Origin: Actinotignum schaalii
GTDB lineage: Bacteria > Actinomycetota > Actinomycetes > Actinomycetales > Actinomycetaceae
Direction of reading: 5' to 3'
NCBI GenBank assembly: GCA_946222725.1
Contig: CAMIHT010000057.1
Span: forward strand, 1-9,060
Length of the DNA stretch: 9,060 nucleotides
Numbering within the stretch: the stretch's first letter is position 1; every line of letters begins with the position of its first letter. Position numbers and translations under genes: made by a program. Below the pieces are notes generated by a model that ran no database searches, was not told the DNA's origin, and was given only the letters and a program-made list of their open reading frames with translations. Shown piece after piece: positions 1-6,182 of this stretch.

Positions 1-157
1 GGGGCACCCGGCATCGGGTATGTCCGCCAAGCATTTGGCGCATACCCCGGCGTACCGCGGCCGTAAGGTTCCCGGGGAAGGCTCGCTTGCTGAGCGTCGC
101 ACCCGCGAGCGTCGGGCCGCTCTCCCCGCGAGCAGCGAGGGAAAGGAGAACGCCTAA
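1..157 (+). CDS. secD: SecD, protein export membrane protein, C-terminal end only (5' truncated by window)
   Basis: This is the tail of a reading frame that enters from the left edge; complete codons begin at base 2 and the TAA stop is at 155-157. About 51 residues are visible, beginning GHPASGMSAKHLAHTPAYRG and continuing as a basic, Arg/Glu-rich cytoplasmic tail ending GKENA. There is no membrane segment in this part, as expected after the last transmembrane helix of SecD. Assignment rests mainly on context: it lies directly upstream of secF and its stop overlaps the secF start (TAATG). The SGM.A...L.HTPAYRGR stretch also resembles actinobacterial SecD C-termini as I remember them. SecD works with SecF as a proton-motive-force-driven accessory to the SecYEG translocon. 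The diagnostic domains lie outside the window, so identity is inferred. Confidence 0.8.
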   Translation, partial: GHPASGMSAKHLAHTPAYRGRKVPGEGSLAERRTRERRAALPASSEGKENA

Positions 158-1254
158 TGTCGATGTACAGCTTAGGTAATGATCTCTACTCTGGGCGGCG
201 CAGCTTCAAAATTGTGCAGCGGCGCAAGACCTGGTACACCATCGCGATTATTTGCGTTATCGCCTCGTTTATCGCGCTCTTCACCCGCGGGCTCAATATG
301 GGTATTGAGTTCACCGGTGGATCCCAGTTCACGGTCTCGGGGGCACAAACCACCGATCAGCGCCTCGCCTCGGATATCATGGCTCGCCACGGCGGGGATG
401 AAGCCGCTCGCGTAGCCCAGGTAGGTGAGAACTCCCTGCGCATCCAAACCTCGGCGAATGCTGATGGTACCGGCGTGGGTAATGCGGAAACAGAAGCGAT
501 CCGCACGGAATTGGCTGAAGCATACGGAACCTCCGTTCAGGATGTCACCTCCACCTATATCGGCCCGGTGTGGGGCCAGGATATTTCCACGAAGGCCCTC
601 CAGGGTTTCGTGGTCTTTATCGTGCTGGTGCTTCTCGCGCTGTGGGCTTATATGCGATCCTGGCGCAATGCCCTGGGTGCAATCGTTGCGCTCTTCCACG
701 ACCTTGTGGTGACGGTGGGTATTTACTGCCTCTTTGGATTCGAATTCACGCCGTCCACCGTGATTGGTCTGCTGACGATCCTCGGCTACTCCCTGTACGA
801 CACCGTGGTGGTTTTCGATAAGGTCCGTGAAAATACCGAGCACGTGCTGCGTCAGCACCGGGTGACCTTCGGGGAGTCCACGAACCACGCCGTCAACCAG
901 ACTCTCATCCGCTCCATTAACACCTCGGTCACCTCGATTATGCCGGTGGCATCGATTCTGTTCATCGGTGTGTACCTTATGGGCGCGGGTACCTTGCGCG
1001 ATCTTGCGCTGGTGCTCTTCGTCGGTCTGCTGCTCTCGGCGTACTCGTCCATCTTCTTGGCGGCGCCGCTCGCTGTCACCCTGACGAATGCCGATCCGCG
1101 CATCAAGGCCCATAACGCGGAAGTGGCTGCCGCGCGCGCCGAGCGTGTTGAGGCCGGTGTTGCGGAAGAGGACGTCGTCTCCGCGGTGCTCGAACCTGGC
1201 CACCATCTTGGTAATACCGCGCAGCCGCGCCGCAAGAAGAGGAGCAAGAAGTGA
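157..1254 (+). CDS. secF: SecF, Sec translocon accessory membrane protein
   Basis: 365 residues, a usual actinobacterial length. SecF pairs with SecD in the cytoplasmic membrane and helps pull translocated proteins out of SecYEG using the proton motive force. Visible architecture: cytoplasmic N-terminus, TM1 about 26-44, the family signature GIEFTGGSQF at 49-58, an extracytoplasmic domain to about 145, then TM2 146-165, TM3 170-192, TM4 200-220, TM5 252-275 and TM6 283-305. The conserved segments GLLTILGYSLYDTVVVFDKV (204-223) and RSINTSVTS (252-260) are typical RND/SecF helices. The C-terminal tail is charged and ends RRKKRSKK. The ATG at 157 is chosen because AAAGGAG at 142-148 sits 8 bases upstream and because it overlaps the secD stop; an in-frame ATG at 163 is less well spaced. 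The 3' end overlaps the apt start by four bases. Confidence 0.97.
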   Translation: MSMYSLGNDLYSGRRSFKIVQRRKTWYTIAIICVIASFIALFTRGLNMGIEFTGGSQFTVSGAQTTDQRLASDIMARHGGDEAARVAQVGENSLRIQTSANADGTGVGNAETEAIRTELAEAYGTSVQDVTSTYIGPVWGQDISTKALQGFVVFIVLVLLALWAYMRSWRNALGAIVALFHDLVVTVGIYCLFGFEFTPSTVIGLLTILGYSLYDTVVVFDKVRENTEHVLRQHRVTFGESTNHAVNQTLIRSINTSVTSIMPVASILFIGVYLMGAGTLRDLALVLFVGLLLSAYSSIFLAAPLAVTLTNADPRIKAHNAEVAAARAERVEAGVAEEDVVSAVLEPGHHLGNTAQPRRKKRSKK

Positions 1255-1793
1255 GCACTGCGTTTTCATCGCAACTCGTGGAACTAGCGGCCAGTCGAGT
1301 GCGAGAACGTGAAAACTTCCCGGCGCCCGGGGTTATCTTCCGTGATATCACCCCGCTGATAGCAGACGGTGAAGCATTCCACCTCTTTATTGATGAGCTG
1401 GCCCGCCATTACGAAGGTAAGATCGACGCCGTTGCCGGGCTGGAATCACGCGGATTTATTTTGTCCGCACCGCTGGCCTACGCCATGGGGCTGGGAATGG
1501 TCACCATCCGCAAAGCCGGGCGGTTGCCCGGGCCGGTTATCGGGGTTGATTATGAACTGGAATACGGTTCGGCCCGCATGGAGGTTCAGCCCTTTAATAT
1601 TGAAGATGGACAGCGCGTTCTTATCATCGATGACGTACTCGCCACCGGTGGAACCGCGAATGCAGCCTGTGAGCTGGTGGAAAGCTCGGGCGGGATTGTG
1701 GCCGGCCTGTGCATGCTCATTGAGCTGGCGGGTATGGGCGGTCGGGAGCGTCTGGCCGGTAGGCAGGTCGAAGCGGTGCTAACCTTCGATTAA
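1251..1793 (+). CDS. apt: Adenine phosphoribosyltransferase
   Basis: 180 residues, full length for Apt. The enzyme converts adenine plus PRPP to AMP and pyrophosphate in the cytoplasm (purine salvage). Seen in the sequence: the Apt N-terminal signature FPAPGVIFRDITPLI (23-37), GLESRGFILSAPLAYAMG (63-80), the flexible-loop region RKAGRLPG (87-94) followed by YELEYGSARMEV (101-112), and the PRPP-binding motif VLIIDDVLATGGT (123-135) with the paired acidic residues D127 and D128. The start is GTG at 1251, overlapping the secF stop as GTGA. A strong ribosome binding site, AGGAG at 1240-1244, lies 6 bases upstream inside secF, so translation is probably coupled to secF. The mycobacterial lipoprotein gene that I recall between secF and apt is absent. 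The rel gene follows after 19 bases. Confidence 0.97.
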   Translation: MSTAFSSQLVELAASRVRERENFPAPGVIFRDITPLIADGEAFHLFIDELARHYEGKIDAVAGLESRGFILSAPLAYAMGLGMVTIRKAGRLPGPVIGVDYELEYGSARMEVQPFNIEDGQRVLIIDDVLATGGTANAACELVESSGGIVAGLCMLIELAGMGGRERLAGRQVEAVLTFD

Positions 1794-1812
1794 CGCAAGA
1801 GGGGAGTGGGGC

Positions 1813-4116
1813 ATGTCGGAATCGCAGGGTCCGCGGGTACTATCGCGGCTATCGTGGTTGACCGGACGCACGGCCAGCCAGGTTCCTGATGCTCTGGAAC
1901 CCCTTATGCGAGCCCTGGGTAATGTTGATAAGGAACGCATTATCCGGGCGTATAACGTGGCGGAGGAATGCCACCGTGGCCAGAAGCGGCGCTCGGGAGA
2001 GCCGTATATTACGCATCCGGTCGCGGTGGCAACCATCCTTGCCGAACTCGGAATGGACGAGGATACCCTCGTGGGTGCTCTCCTCCACGACACAGTGGAA
2101 GATACCGGATATACCCTCGAGCAGGTCCGGGAGAATTTCGGCTCCACCGTGGAACTGCTCGTGGACGGAGTCACGAAGCTCGATAAAGTCGAATACGGAG
2201 AAGCAGCGCAGGCGGAAACGGTGCGCAAAATGGTGATCGCGATGTCCAAAGACATCCGCGTGCTTCTCATTAAACTTGCCGACCGGCTCCATAATGCCCG
2301 CACCTGGCGGTTCATGCCGCAGGAAAAGGCACGATCCAAGGCACATGAAACCCTGGAGATCTACGCGCCCCTCGCGCACCGCCTCGGCATGAATTCCATT
2401 AAATGGGAACTCGAGGACCTCTCTTTTAAAACCATGTACCCGGAGGTCTACGCCGAAATCGAATCCCTGGTGCAAGAACGCACCCCGGAACGCGAAGCGT
2501 ATATCGCGAAAATCAAGGCCATTTTGGAGCGGGAGCTCAAGAGTTCCCATATTAAATGCACGATTACCGGTCGCCCCAAGCACTATTACTCCATCTACCA
2601 GAAGATGATTTTGCGGGGTAAGGACTTCGAAGATATTTATGACCTCGTGGGAGTGCGGGTACTCGTGGAAACCATCCCAGACTGCTACGCGGTGCTGGGC
2701 GTTGCCAATACTATTTTCACGCCCATTCAGGGGCGGATCAAGGACTATATCACCACCCCCAAATTCAACCTCTACCAGTCGATTCACACCACGGTTATCG
2801 GCCCGGATAACCGCTCTCTTGAAATTCAGATACGTACCTACGATATGCATAGGCGCGCGGAATACGGAGTGGCAGCGCACTGGCGGTATAAGGAAAACCC
2901 GAATGCCACCAAGCGCGGGGGCGGGACCGCGAAAGTTGACGAAGAAACAACCCAGCTCAACTGGCTACGCCAGCTAGTTGATTGGCAGCGGGAAACCGCG
3001 GACCCGGCAGAATTCCTCGAGTCGCTCTCCTATGAGATCTCCGGTAATAAGGTGTACGTGTTCACTCCGGCCGGGGAAGTTATGGAGCTCCCCACCGGAG
3101 CCACCCCGGTCGATTTCGCCTATGCCGTCCACACGGAAGTGGGGCATCGTACGGTGGGGGCGCGGGTGAATGATCGTCTCGTCACCCTCGATCACAAGCT
3201 GGAATCCGGGGATACGGTTGAGATTATTACCGCGAAAAGCCCGGATGCCGGGCCTTCCCTCGGCTGGCTTGATTTCGTGGCAAGTCCGCGTGCCCGCGCC
3301 AAGATCCGGGTGTGGTTCAAGAAGAGTCGCCGGGATGAAGCGGTAGAAGAGGGCAAGGATAAGCTTGCCCGCGCCATCCGTAAACGTAACCAACCCGTCC
3401 AGCGCCTCATGAGCCATGACACACTCGCGGAAGTAGCGCGGGAGGCCGGACGCAGTTCCGTCGATGACCTGTACGCGGGTATTGGGGAAGGGGATATCTC
3501 CCCCGAAACGGTGGTGCGTAACCTCATTACCTCCCAGGGCGGGCAGGCCGGGGTGGAGGAAACTCTCGCGGAGGCAGTGACTCCGAACCGTATTTCACGG
3601 CGGCGGAGCACGGCCAGCACCGATAACGCTGTGGTGGTCCAAGGCATGGAAGCCGGGGATGTTATGGTCAAGCTAGCCCGCTGCTGCACCCCGGTTCCCC
3701 CCGATTCCATCGTTGGTTTCGTGACGCGCGGCTCGGGTGTGTCCATCCACCGCGCGGATTGCCCGAATGTGGAGCAGTTGCAAAAGCAACCGGAACGATT
3801 CCTCGAGGTGCACTGGGCTGATGATTCCGAAGCGGTGTACGTTATCCAGGTCCAGGTGGACGCACTCGACCGGCAGGGCTTGCTCTCCGATATTTCCCGA
3901 GCGCTCCTGGATAACGGGGTGAATCTTCTGGCCGGCAATATGATGACCACGAAAGAACGCATGGTGCGTAACACCTTCACCTTTGAGATGGCCGATCCGC
4001 ATCACCTAGCTCGGGTGCTGGCAGATCTACGCAAGATTGAAGGCGTGTACGATGCGTACCGGGTGACTAATTCCAAGCCTGCTAATCAGCGCCGAGTAGA
4101 GCCTCCGCGCGCATAG
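1813..4116 (+). CDS. rel: Bifunctional (p)ppGpp synthetase/hydrolase Rel (RelA/SpoT family)
   Basis: 767 residues, full length for a long Rel/SpoT homologue. It makes (p)ppGpp from ATP and GTP/GDP on ribosome stalling and hydrolyses it otherwise. Domains: HD hydrolase about 45-200 with H53, the HD pair H92-D93, E96-D97 in HDTVEDT, and DRLHN (157-161); synthetase about 250-360 with DLVGVRVLV (277-285), TPKFNLYQSIHTTV (315-328) and EIQIRT (337-342); TGS about 410-475; the Cys/His domain with C624, C625, H646 and C650; ACT about 677-750 (DRQGLLSDISRALLDNGVN). The RIKD motif at 308-311 is the basic RxKD version known from bifunctional enzymes, rather than the acidic ExDD of synthetase-only RelA. 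All hydrolase residues are present, so both activities are predicted. ATG 1813 is preceded by GAGGGGAG (1799-1806). It is the last gene of the secD-secF-apt-rel run and ends facing a minus-strand gene. Confidence 0.97.
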   Translation: MSESQGPRVLSRLSWLTGRTASQVPDALEPLMRALGNVDKERIIRAYNVAEECHRGQKRRSGEPYITHPVAVATILAELGMDEDTLVGALLHDTVEDTGYTLEQVRENFGSTVELLVDGVTKLDKVEYGEAAQAETVRKMVIAMSKDIRVLLIKLADRLHNARTWRFMPQEKARSKAHETLEIYAPLAHRLGMNSIKWELEDLSFKTMYPEVYAEIESLVQERTPEREAYIAKIKAILERELKSSHIKCTITGRPKHYYSIYQKMILRGKDFEDIYDLVGVRVLVETIPDCYAVLGVANTIFTPIQGRIKDYITTPKFNLYQSIHTTVIGPDNRSLEIQIRTYDMHRRAEYGVAAHWRYKENPNATKRGGGTAKVDEETTQLNWLRQLVDWQRETADPAEFLESLSYEISGNKVYVFTPAGEVMELPTGATPVDFAYAVHTEVGHRTVGARVNDRLVTLDHKLESGDTVEIITAKSPDAGPSLGWLDFVASPRARAKIRVWFKKSRRDEAVEEGKDKLARAIRKRNQPVQRLMSHDTLAEVAREAGRSSVDDLYAGIGEGDISPETVVRNLITSQGGQAGVEETLAEAVTPNRISRRRSTASTDNAVVVQGMEAGDVMVKLARCCTPVPPDSIVGFVTRGSGVSIHRADCPNVEQLQKQPERFLEVHWADDSEAVYVIQVQVDALDRQGLLSDISRALLDNGVNLLAGNMMTTKERMVRNTFTFEMADPHHLARVLADLRKIEGVYDAYRVTNSKPANQRRVEPPRA

Positions 4117-4137
4117 CGCGGATTCGCCGCGGTTACG

Positions 4138-4178
4138 GCACGGAGCTGAACGCCGGAAGCTCCTGGTCGCTCCCGTGC
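4138..4178. terminator. Imperfect dyad in the convergent gap after rel; possible weak terminator
   Basis: In the 62-base gap between the rel stop and the stop of the opposing gene, GCACGGAGC (4138-4146) can pair with GCTCCCGTGC (4169-4178) with a single bulged C. A competing inner pairing is the perfect GGAGCT (4142-4147) with AGCTCC (4158-4163). A second short hairpin, TCCGCGC (4104-4110) with GCGCGGA (4116-4122), straddles the rel stop codon. None is followed by a convincing T tract on either strand, so factor-independent termination is doubtful. Position between convergent genes is the main reason to list it. Confidence 0.3.
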
Positions 4179-4658
4179 TTAACGCTGGGCAATAGCATGC
4201 ACAGCCGCACGCGCTGCGGCGAGGTGCTGGCCGGTCAGGTTTTCTGCCGCCGCTTCCCACTCATCAGCTTCTAGAAGGCGCTGCCGCGCCACCTCCAGAG
4301 CACAGGTAATTGCTACGTCCAGCGCTTCCTGGCGAAAAATATCCGTGATGGTACGCGGCAGCGTGGTTAAGCACAAGCCGGCTATCGATTGGCGCTCCTC
4401 GGGTGCCGGCTTGCGGATAGTCCGCGACTTAGCTCGCACACTACAGATCCGAATCAGGCGGTCCGCGGGCCAGTAACCGGTATAAACCCACATTGCGCTC
4501 AGCGTGGTGGCAATGCTATCCCGCCCCAGTACCTGCGCAAGAAGAGAAGCCCGCAGCGCCGCATAGGCGGCACAATCAGCCGCGCACACTAACCCGGGAG
4601 CGTATTCCACCAGCAAGCCAGCGTTAATATCCAGGCGCTGCACCCCATCCACATACAT
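4179..4658 (-). CDS. Hypothetical protein, possibly a divergent AbiEi-like C-terminal domain
   Basis: I do not recognise this gene. From the ATG at 4658 it encodes 159 residues, mostly helical in appearance, with no signal peptide or membrane segment. Two stretches recall the C-terminal region of actinobacterial AbiEi-type antitoxin-like proteins: TTLPRTITDIFRQEALDVAI (98-117), similar to the TTPARTxxDxxR..p..EAL pattern, and SAMWVYTGYWPADRLIRI (54-71), similar to the SAAWLhG..P..h.h pattern. The N-terminal winged helix of such proteins is not present, so this may be a reduced relative or a chance resemblance. The frame extends upstream to an ATG at 4727, but that start lies inside the terminator hairpin and its first 14 codons are the hairpin itself, so I prefer 4658. 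Neither start has a clear Shine-Dalgarno sequence. It follows the DUF349 gene on the same strand beyond that terminator and converges on rel. Base composition is like its neighbours. Confidence 0.6.
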   Translation of the reverse strand: MYVDGVQRLDINAGLLVEYAPGLVCAADCAAYAALRASLLAQVLGRDSIATTLSAMWVYTGYWPADRLIRICSVRAKSRTIRKPAPEERQSIAGLCLTTLPRTITDIFRQEALDVAITCALEVARQRLLEADEWEAAAENLTGQHLAAARAAVHAIAQR

Positions 4659-4686
4659 ACCGAGAGTGTGTGGTGGTGAATAAAAT

Positions 4687-4728
4687 AATGCAAGCCGCTC
4701 TCCCCAGGAGGGGAGAGCGGCTTGCATT
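4687..4728 (-). terminator. Strong Rho-independent terminator for the DUF349 gene (19-bp perfect stem)
   Basis: Bases 4687-4705 are exactly complementary to 4710-4728: a 19-bp perfect stem with a 4-base loop at 4706-4709 and a GC-rich upper part. Read on the minus strand it begins 20 bases after the DUF349 stop codon (4749-4751) and runs straight into the T-rich tail TTATTTTATT, the classic intrinsic terminator layout. On the plus strand the trailing sequence is only TTTATCC, so it is much weaker in that direction. It separates the DUF349 gene from the hypothetical gene downstream. Confidence 0.85.
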
Positions 4729-4736
4729 TATCCACA
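4728..4736 (+). other. Exact match to the DnaA-box 9-mer TTATCCACA
   Basis: The sequence TTATCCACA is the high-affinity E. coli DnaA box, and actinobacterial DnaA proteins bind similar TTGTCCACA/TTATCCACA sites. It lies between the DUF349 stop codon and the terminator hairpin, sharing one base with the hairpin. An exact match on either strand is expected by chance about 0.07 times in a window of this size, so it is suggestive but not compelling. No dnaA, dnaN or AT-rich unwinding region is nearby, so this is not an origin; any role would be as a DnaA titration or regulatory site. Confidence 0.35.
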
Positions 4737-4748
4737 GGTAGGAAAAAG

Positions 4749-6041
4749 TTACAGATCCTTATTTACCTGCTCGAGCCAGGCCACGCGGGCGGCCCGCGCT
4801 TCGTTTAGCTCGGTGAGCTTCTTTTCATCACCGGCCTGCCGGGCCTGGGCGATTTCCTCATCGAGTTCGGCGATAAGCGCTTCGAGCTGGGCGGCCATAC
4901 CGGAAGAACGCTGCTGCTTTTCCGGGTCGGTACGGTTCCAGCGGTCGTTTTCCGCCGCGCGAATCTTTTCCTCAATTTCCCGCATCCGGCCCTCGGTCCG
5001 GGCGATATCACCGCGGGCCACGAAGCCGATCTCATCCCAGCGTTCCCCGATCTCACGGAGCTTTTCGCGGGCTTCATCAACATTGGTAATGGGAAGGAGA
5101 GCTTCAGCTTCCGCCACCAATTCGAGCTTCGCGGCCAAATTTTCCGCGTACTGGCTATCCACCTGGCTGAAATGCGCATCCCGAGCGTCGTAGAAAGGTT
5201 GGCGAGCGGCCATGAAACGCTCCCAGAGCTTATCGTCATCGCGGCGCCCGGCCCGCCCTGCCCGCTTCCATTCATCCATGAGTTCGCGGTAGCGATCCCC
5301 GGTTTCCCGCCAATCGGTGGAGGAGGATAGCGCGGCGGCCTCCGCAATGAGCTTTTCCTTGGTGGCCTTCACCTGGCTGCGGCGTACATCCAGTTCCTTA
5401 TAGTGGTTGCGCCGGGCGCGATCAAAGGTGGAGCGGGCAGTAGCAAAGCGCCGCCACAGTGCTTCTTCGGTGGGACGATCAATGCGCGCCCCCTGGCGCT
5501 GGGCCCGTTTCCAACTTTCGAAAAGATCATTGAGCTCAGCGCGGGTATTCTGCCAGTGGATGGTGTGCGGATTCGCGTTGGCGAGTTCCTCAGCGCGTTC
5601 CACAATCTGGGTTCGCTCCTGGAGAGCAGCTTCCTTGGCGGCGGCACGCTGAGCCGCGTATTCCTTCGCGCGTACGGCCACGACTTCTTCGAGCTTATCC
5701 AAGCGAGTGCGCAGCGCCGCGATATCACCCACCGCGGCCGGTTCGGCCAGTTCCTTGCGTAGGGATGCAATTGACTTGCGGCTTTCTTCGGGGGATACGT
5801 GGTGGGCACGCGTTTCTGCCAGACTTACCTGGGTATCCAGGTCAATATAGCGGCGAATATAGAATTCCAGGGCATCATCTTCGGTGCCGGAAGCCGCGTA
5901 ATGGCCAACGACCCGTTCGGTATCGCCATCCTTAAGCCACACCTTCCCTTCGTCGTCCACGCGTCCGAAAGGACGGGCTTTGGCGACGGCGGCCGGATCC
6001 AGCGGCGCGGGAGCGGGCTGAGCGGGATGAGCTGTGGACAT
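4749..6041 (-). CDS. DUF349 domain-containing protein (three helical repeats)
   Basis: 430 residues from the chosen start. The protein is soluble, highly charged and almost entirely helical or coiled coil, with a Pro/Ala-rich N-terminus (3-17). A segment at about 24-66 (FGRVDDEGKVWLKDGDTERV) resembles the N-terminal region of actinobacterial DUF349 proteins, followed by a coiled coil about 85-150. At least three DUF349-type repeats follow, near 150-215, 225-293 and 300-370, seen as W..TR.EL..L...WK (163-178) with LWRRF..AR..F (195-206), W.....RYRELMDEWKRAGR (244-263) with LWERF..AR..F (272-283), and a weaker third copy around REKLREIGERWDEIG (325-339). The biochemical function of DUF349 is not established to my knowledge. 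An upstream TTG at 6089 would add 16 residues, but ATG 6041 has AAGGAG five bases upstream and is preferred. Transcription ends at the hairpin at 4687-4728. Confidence 0.93.
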   Translation of the reverse strand: MSTAHPAQPAPAPLDPAAVAKARPFGRVDDEGKVWLKDGDTERVVGHYAASGTEDDALEFYIRRYIDLDTQVSLAETRAHHVSPEESRKSIASLRKELAEPAAVGDIAALRTRLDKLEEVVAVRAKEYAAQRAAAKEAALQERTQIVERAEELANANPHTIHWQNTRAELNDLFESWKRAQRQGARIDRPTEEALWRRFATARSTFDRARRNHYKELDVRRSQVKATKEKLIAEAAALSSSTDWRETGDRYRELMDEWKRAGRAGRRDDDKLWERFMAARQPFYDARDAHFSQVDSQYAENLAAKLELVAEAEALLPITNVDEAREKLREIGERWDEIGFVARGDIARTEGRMREIEEKIRAAENDRWNRTDPEKQQRSSGMAAQLEALIAELDEEIAQARQAGDEKKLTELNEARAARVAWLEQVNKDL

Positions 6042-6046
6042 TGTTA

Positions 6047-6052
6047 CTCCTT
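6047..6052 (-). promoter_or_regulatory. Ribosome binding site fixing the DUF349 start
   Basis: On the minus strand AAGGAG occupies 6052-6047, five bases before the ATG at 6041-6039. This favours the 430-residue product over the longer frame from TTG 6089, which lacks a comparable site. Confidence 0.8.
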
Positions 6053-6102
6053 GTGGAGAAAGAGGCGTGAGGTACACGCCGCGGGACAACTTTAATTCTT
6101 AC

Positions 6103-6119
6103 GGTATACCACAATTGTG
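6103..6119 (-). promoter_or_regulatory. Candidate extended -10 promoter with overlapping operator-like palindromes
   Basis: Two perfect palindromes abut in the divergent region: GGTATACC (6103-6110) and CACAATTGTG (6110-6119), sharing one base. On the minus strand the sequence reads TGGTATACC, an extended -10 form (TGn plus TATACC), which would start transcription near 6096 and give the DUF349 mRNA a leader of roughly 55 bases. The region 17 bases upstream (CTTTCT) is a poor -35. The CACAATTGTG dyad lies where a spacer-binding regulator could act. This is pattern-level evidence only. No comparable promoter was seen on the plus strand for the MBL gene. Confidence 0.25.
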
Positions 6120-6182
6120 CCACGGAGAAAGGGATTCCGGGTGCCAGTAGGAAAAAATCGGGAGAAAGGATACGGTTAATGC

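Noticed and set aside
172..1269. Long minus-strand open frame (365 codons) opposite secF
   Set aside because: Its product is low-complexity, His/Arg/Gly-rich and matches no family; it is the mirror of a strongly supported membrane protein gene in GC-rich DNA.
1849..2880. Long minus-strand open frame (343 codons) inside rel, and a further one at 3192-3980
   Set aside because: Both are complementary-strand shadows of conserved Rel domains with no recognisable product or ribosome binding site.
4687..4728. Hairpin considered as an inverted repeat of a mobile element
   Set aside because: There is a single copy, no transposase gene and no target duplication; the short loop and minus-strand T tail fit a terminator.
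4728..4736. Replication origin suggested by the DnaA box
   Set aside because: One isolated exact box with no AT-rich unwinding element and no dnaA, dnaN, gyrase or parAB genes nearby.
5403..5762. Plus-strand open frame opposite the DUF349 gene
   Set aside because: The minus-strand frame has clear DUF349 repeats and a good ribosome binding site; the plus-strand product resembles nothing.
6042..6089. Upstream TTG start adding 16 residues to the DUF349 protein
   Set aside because: AAGGAG is correctly spaced for ATG 6041, and the added residues look like untranslated leader.
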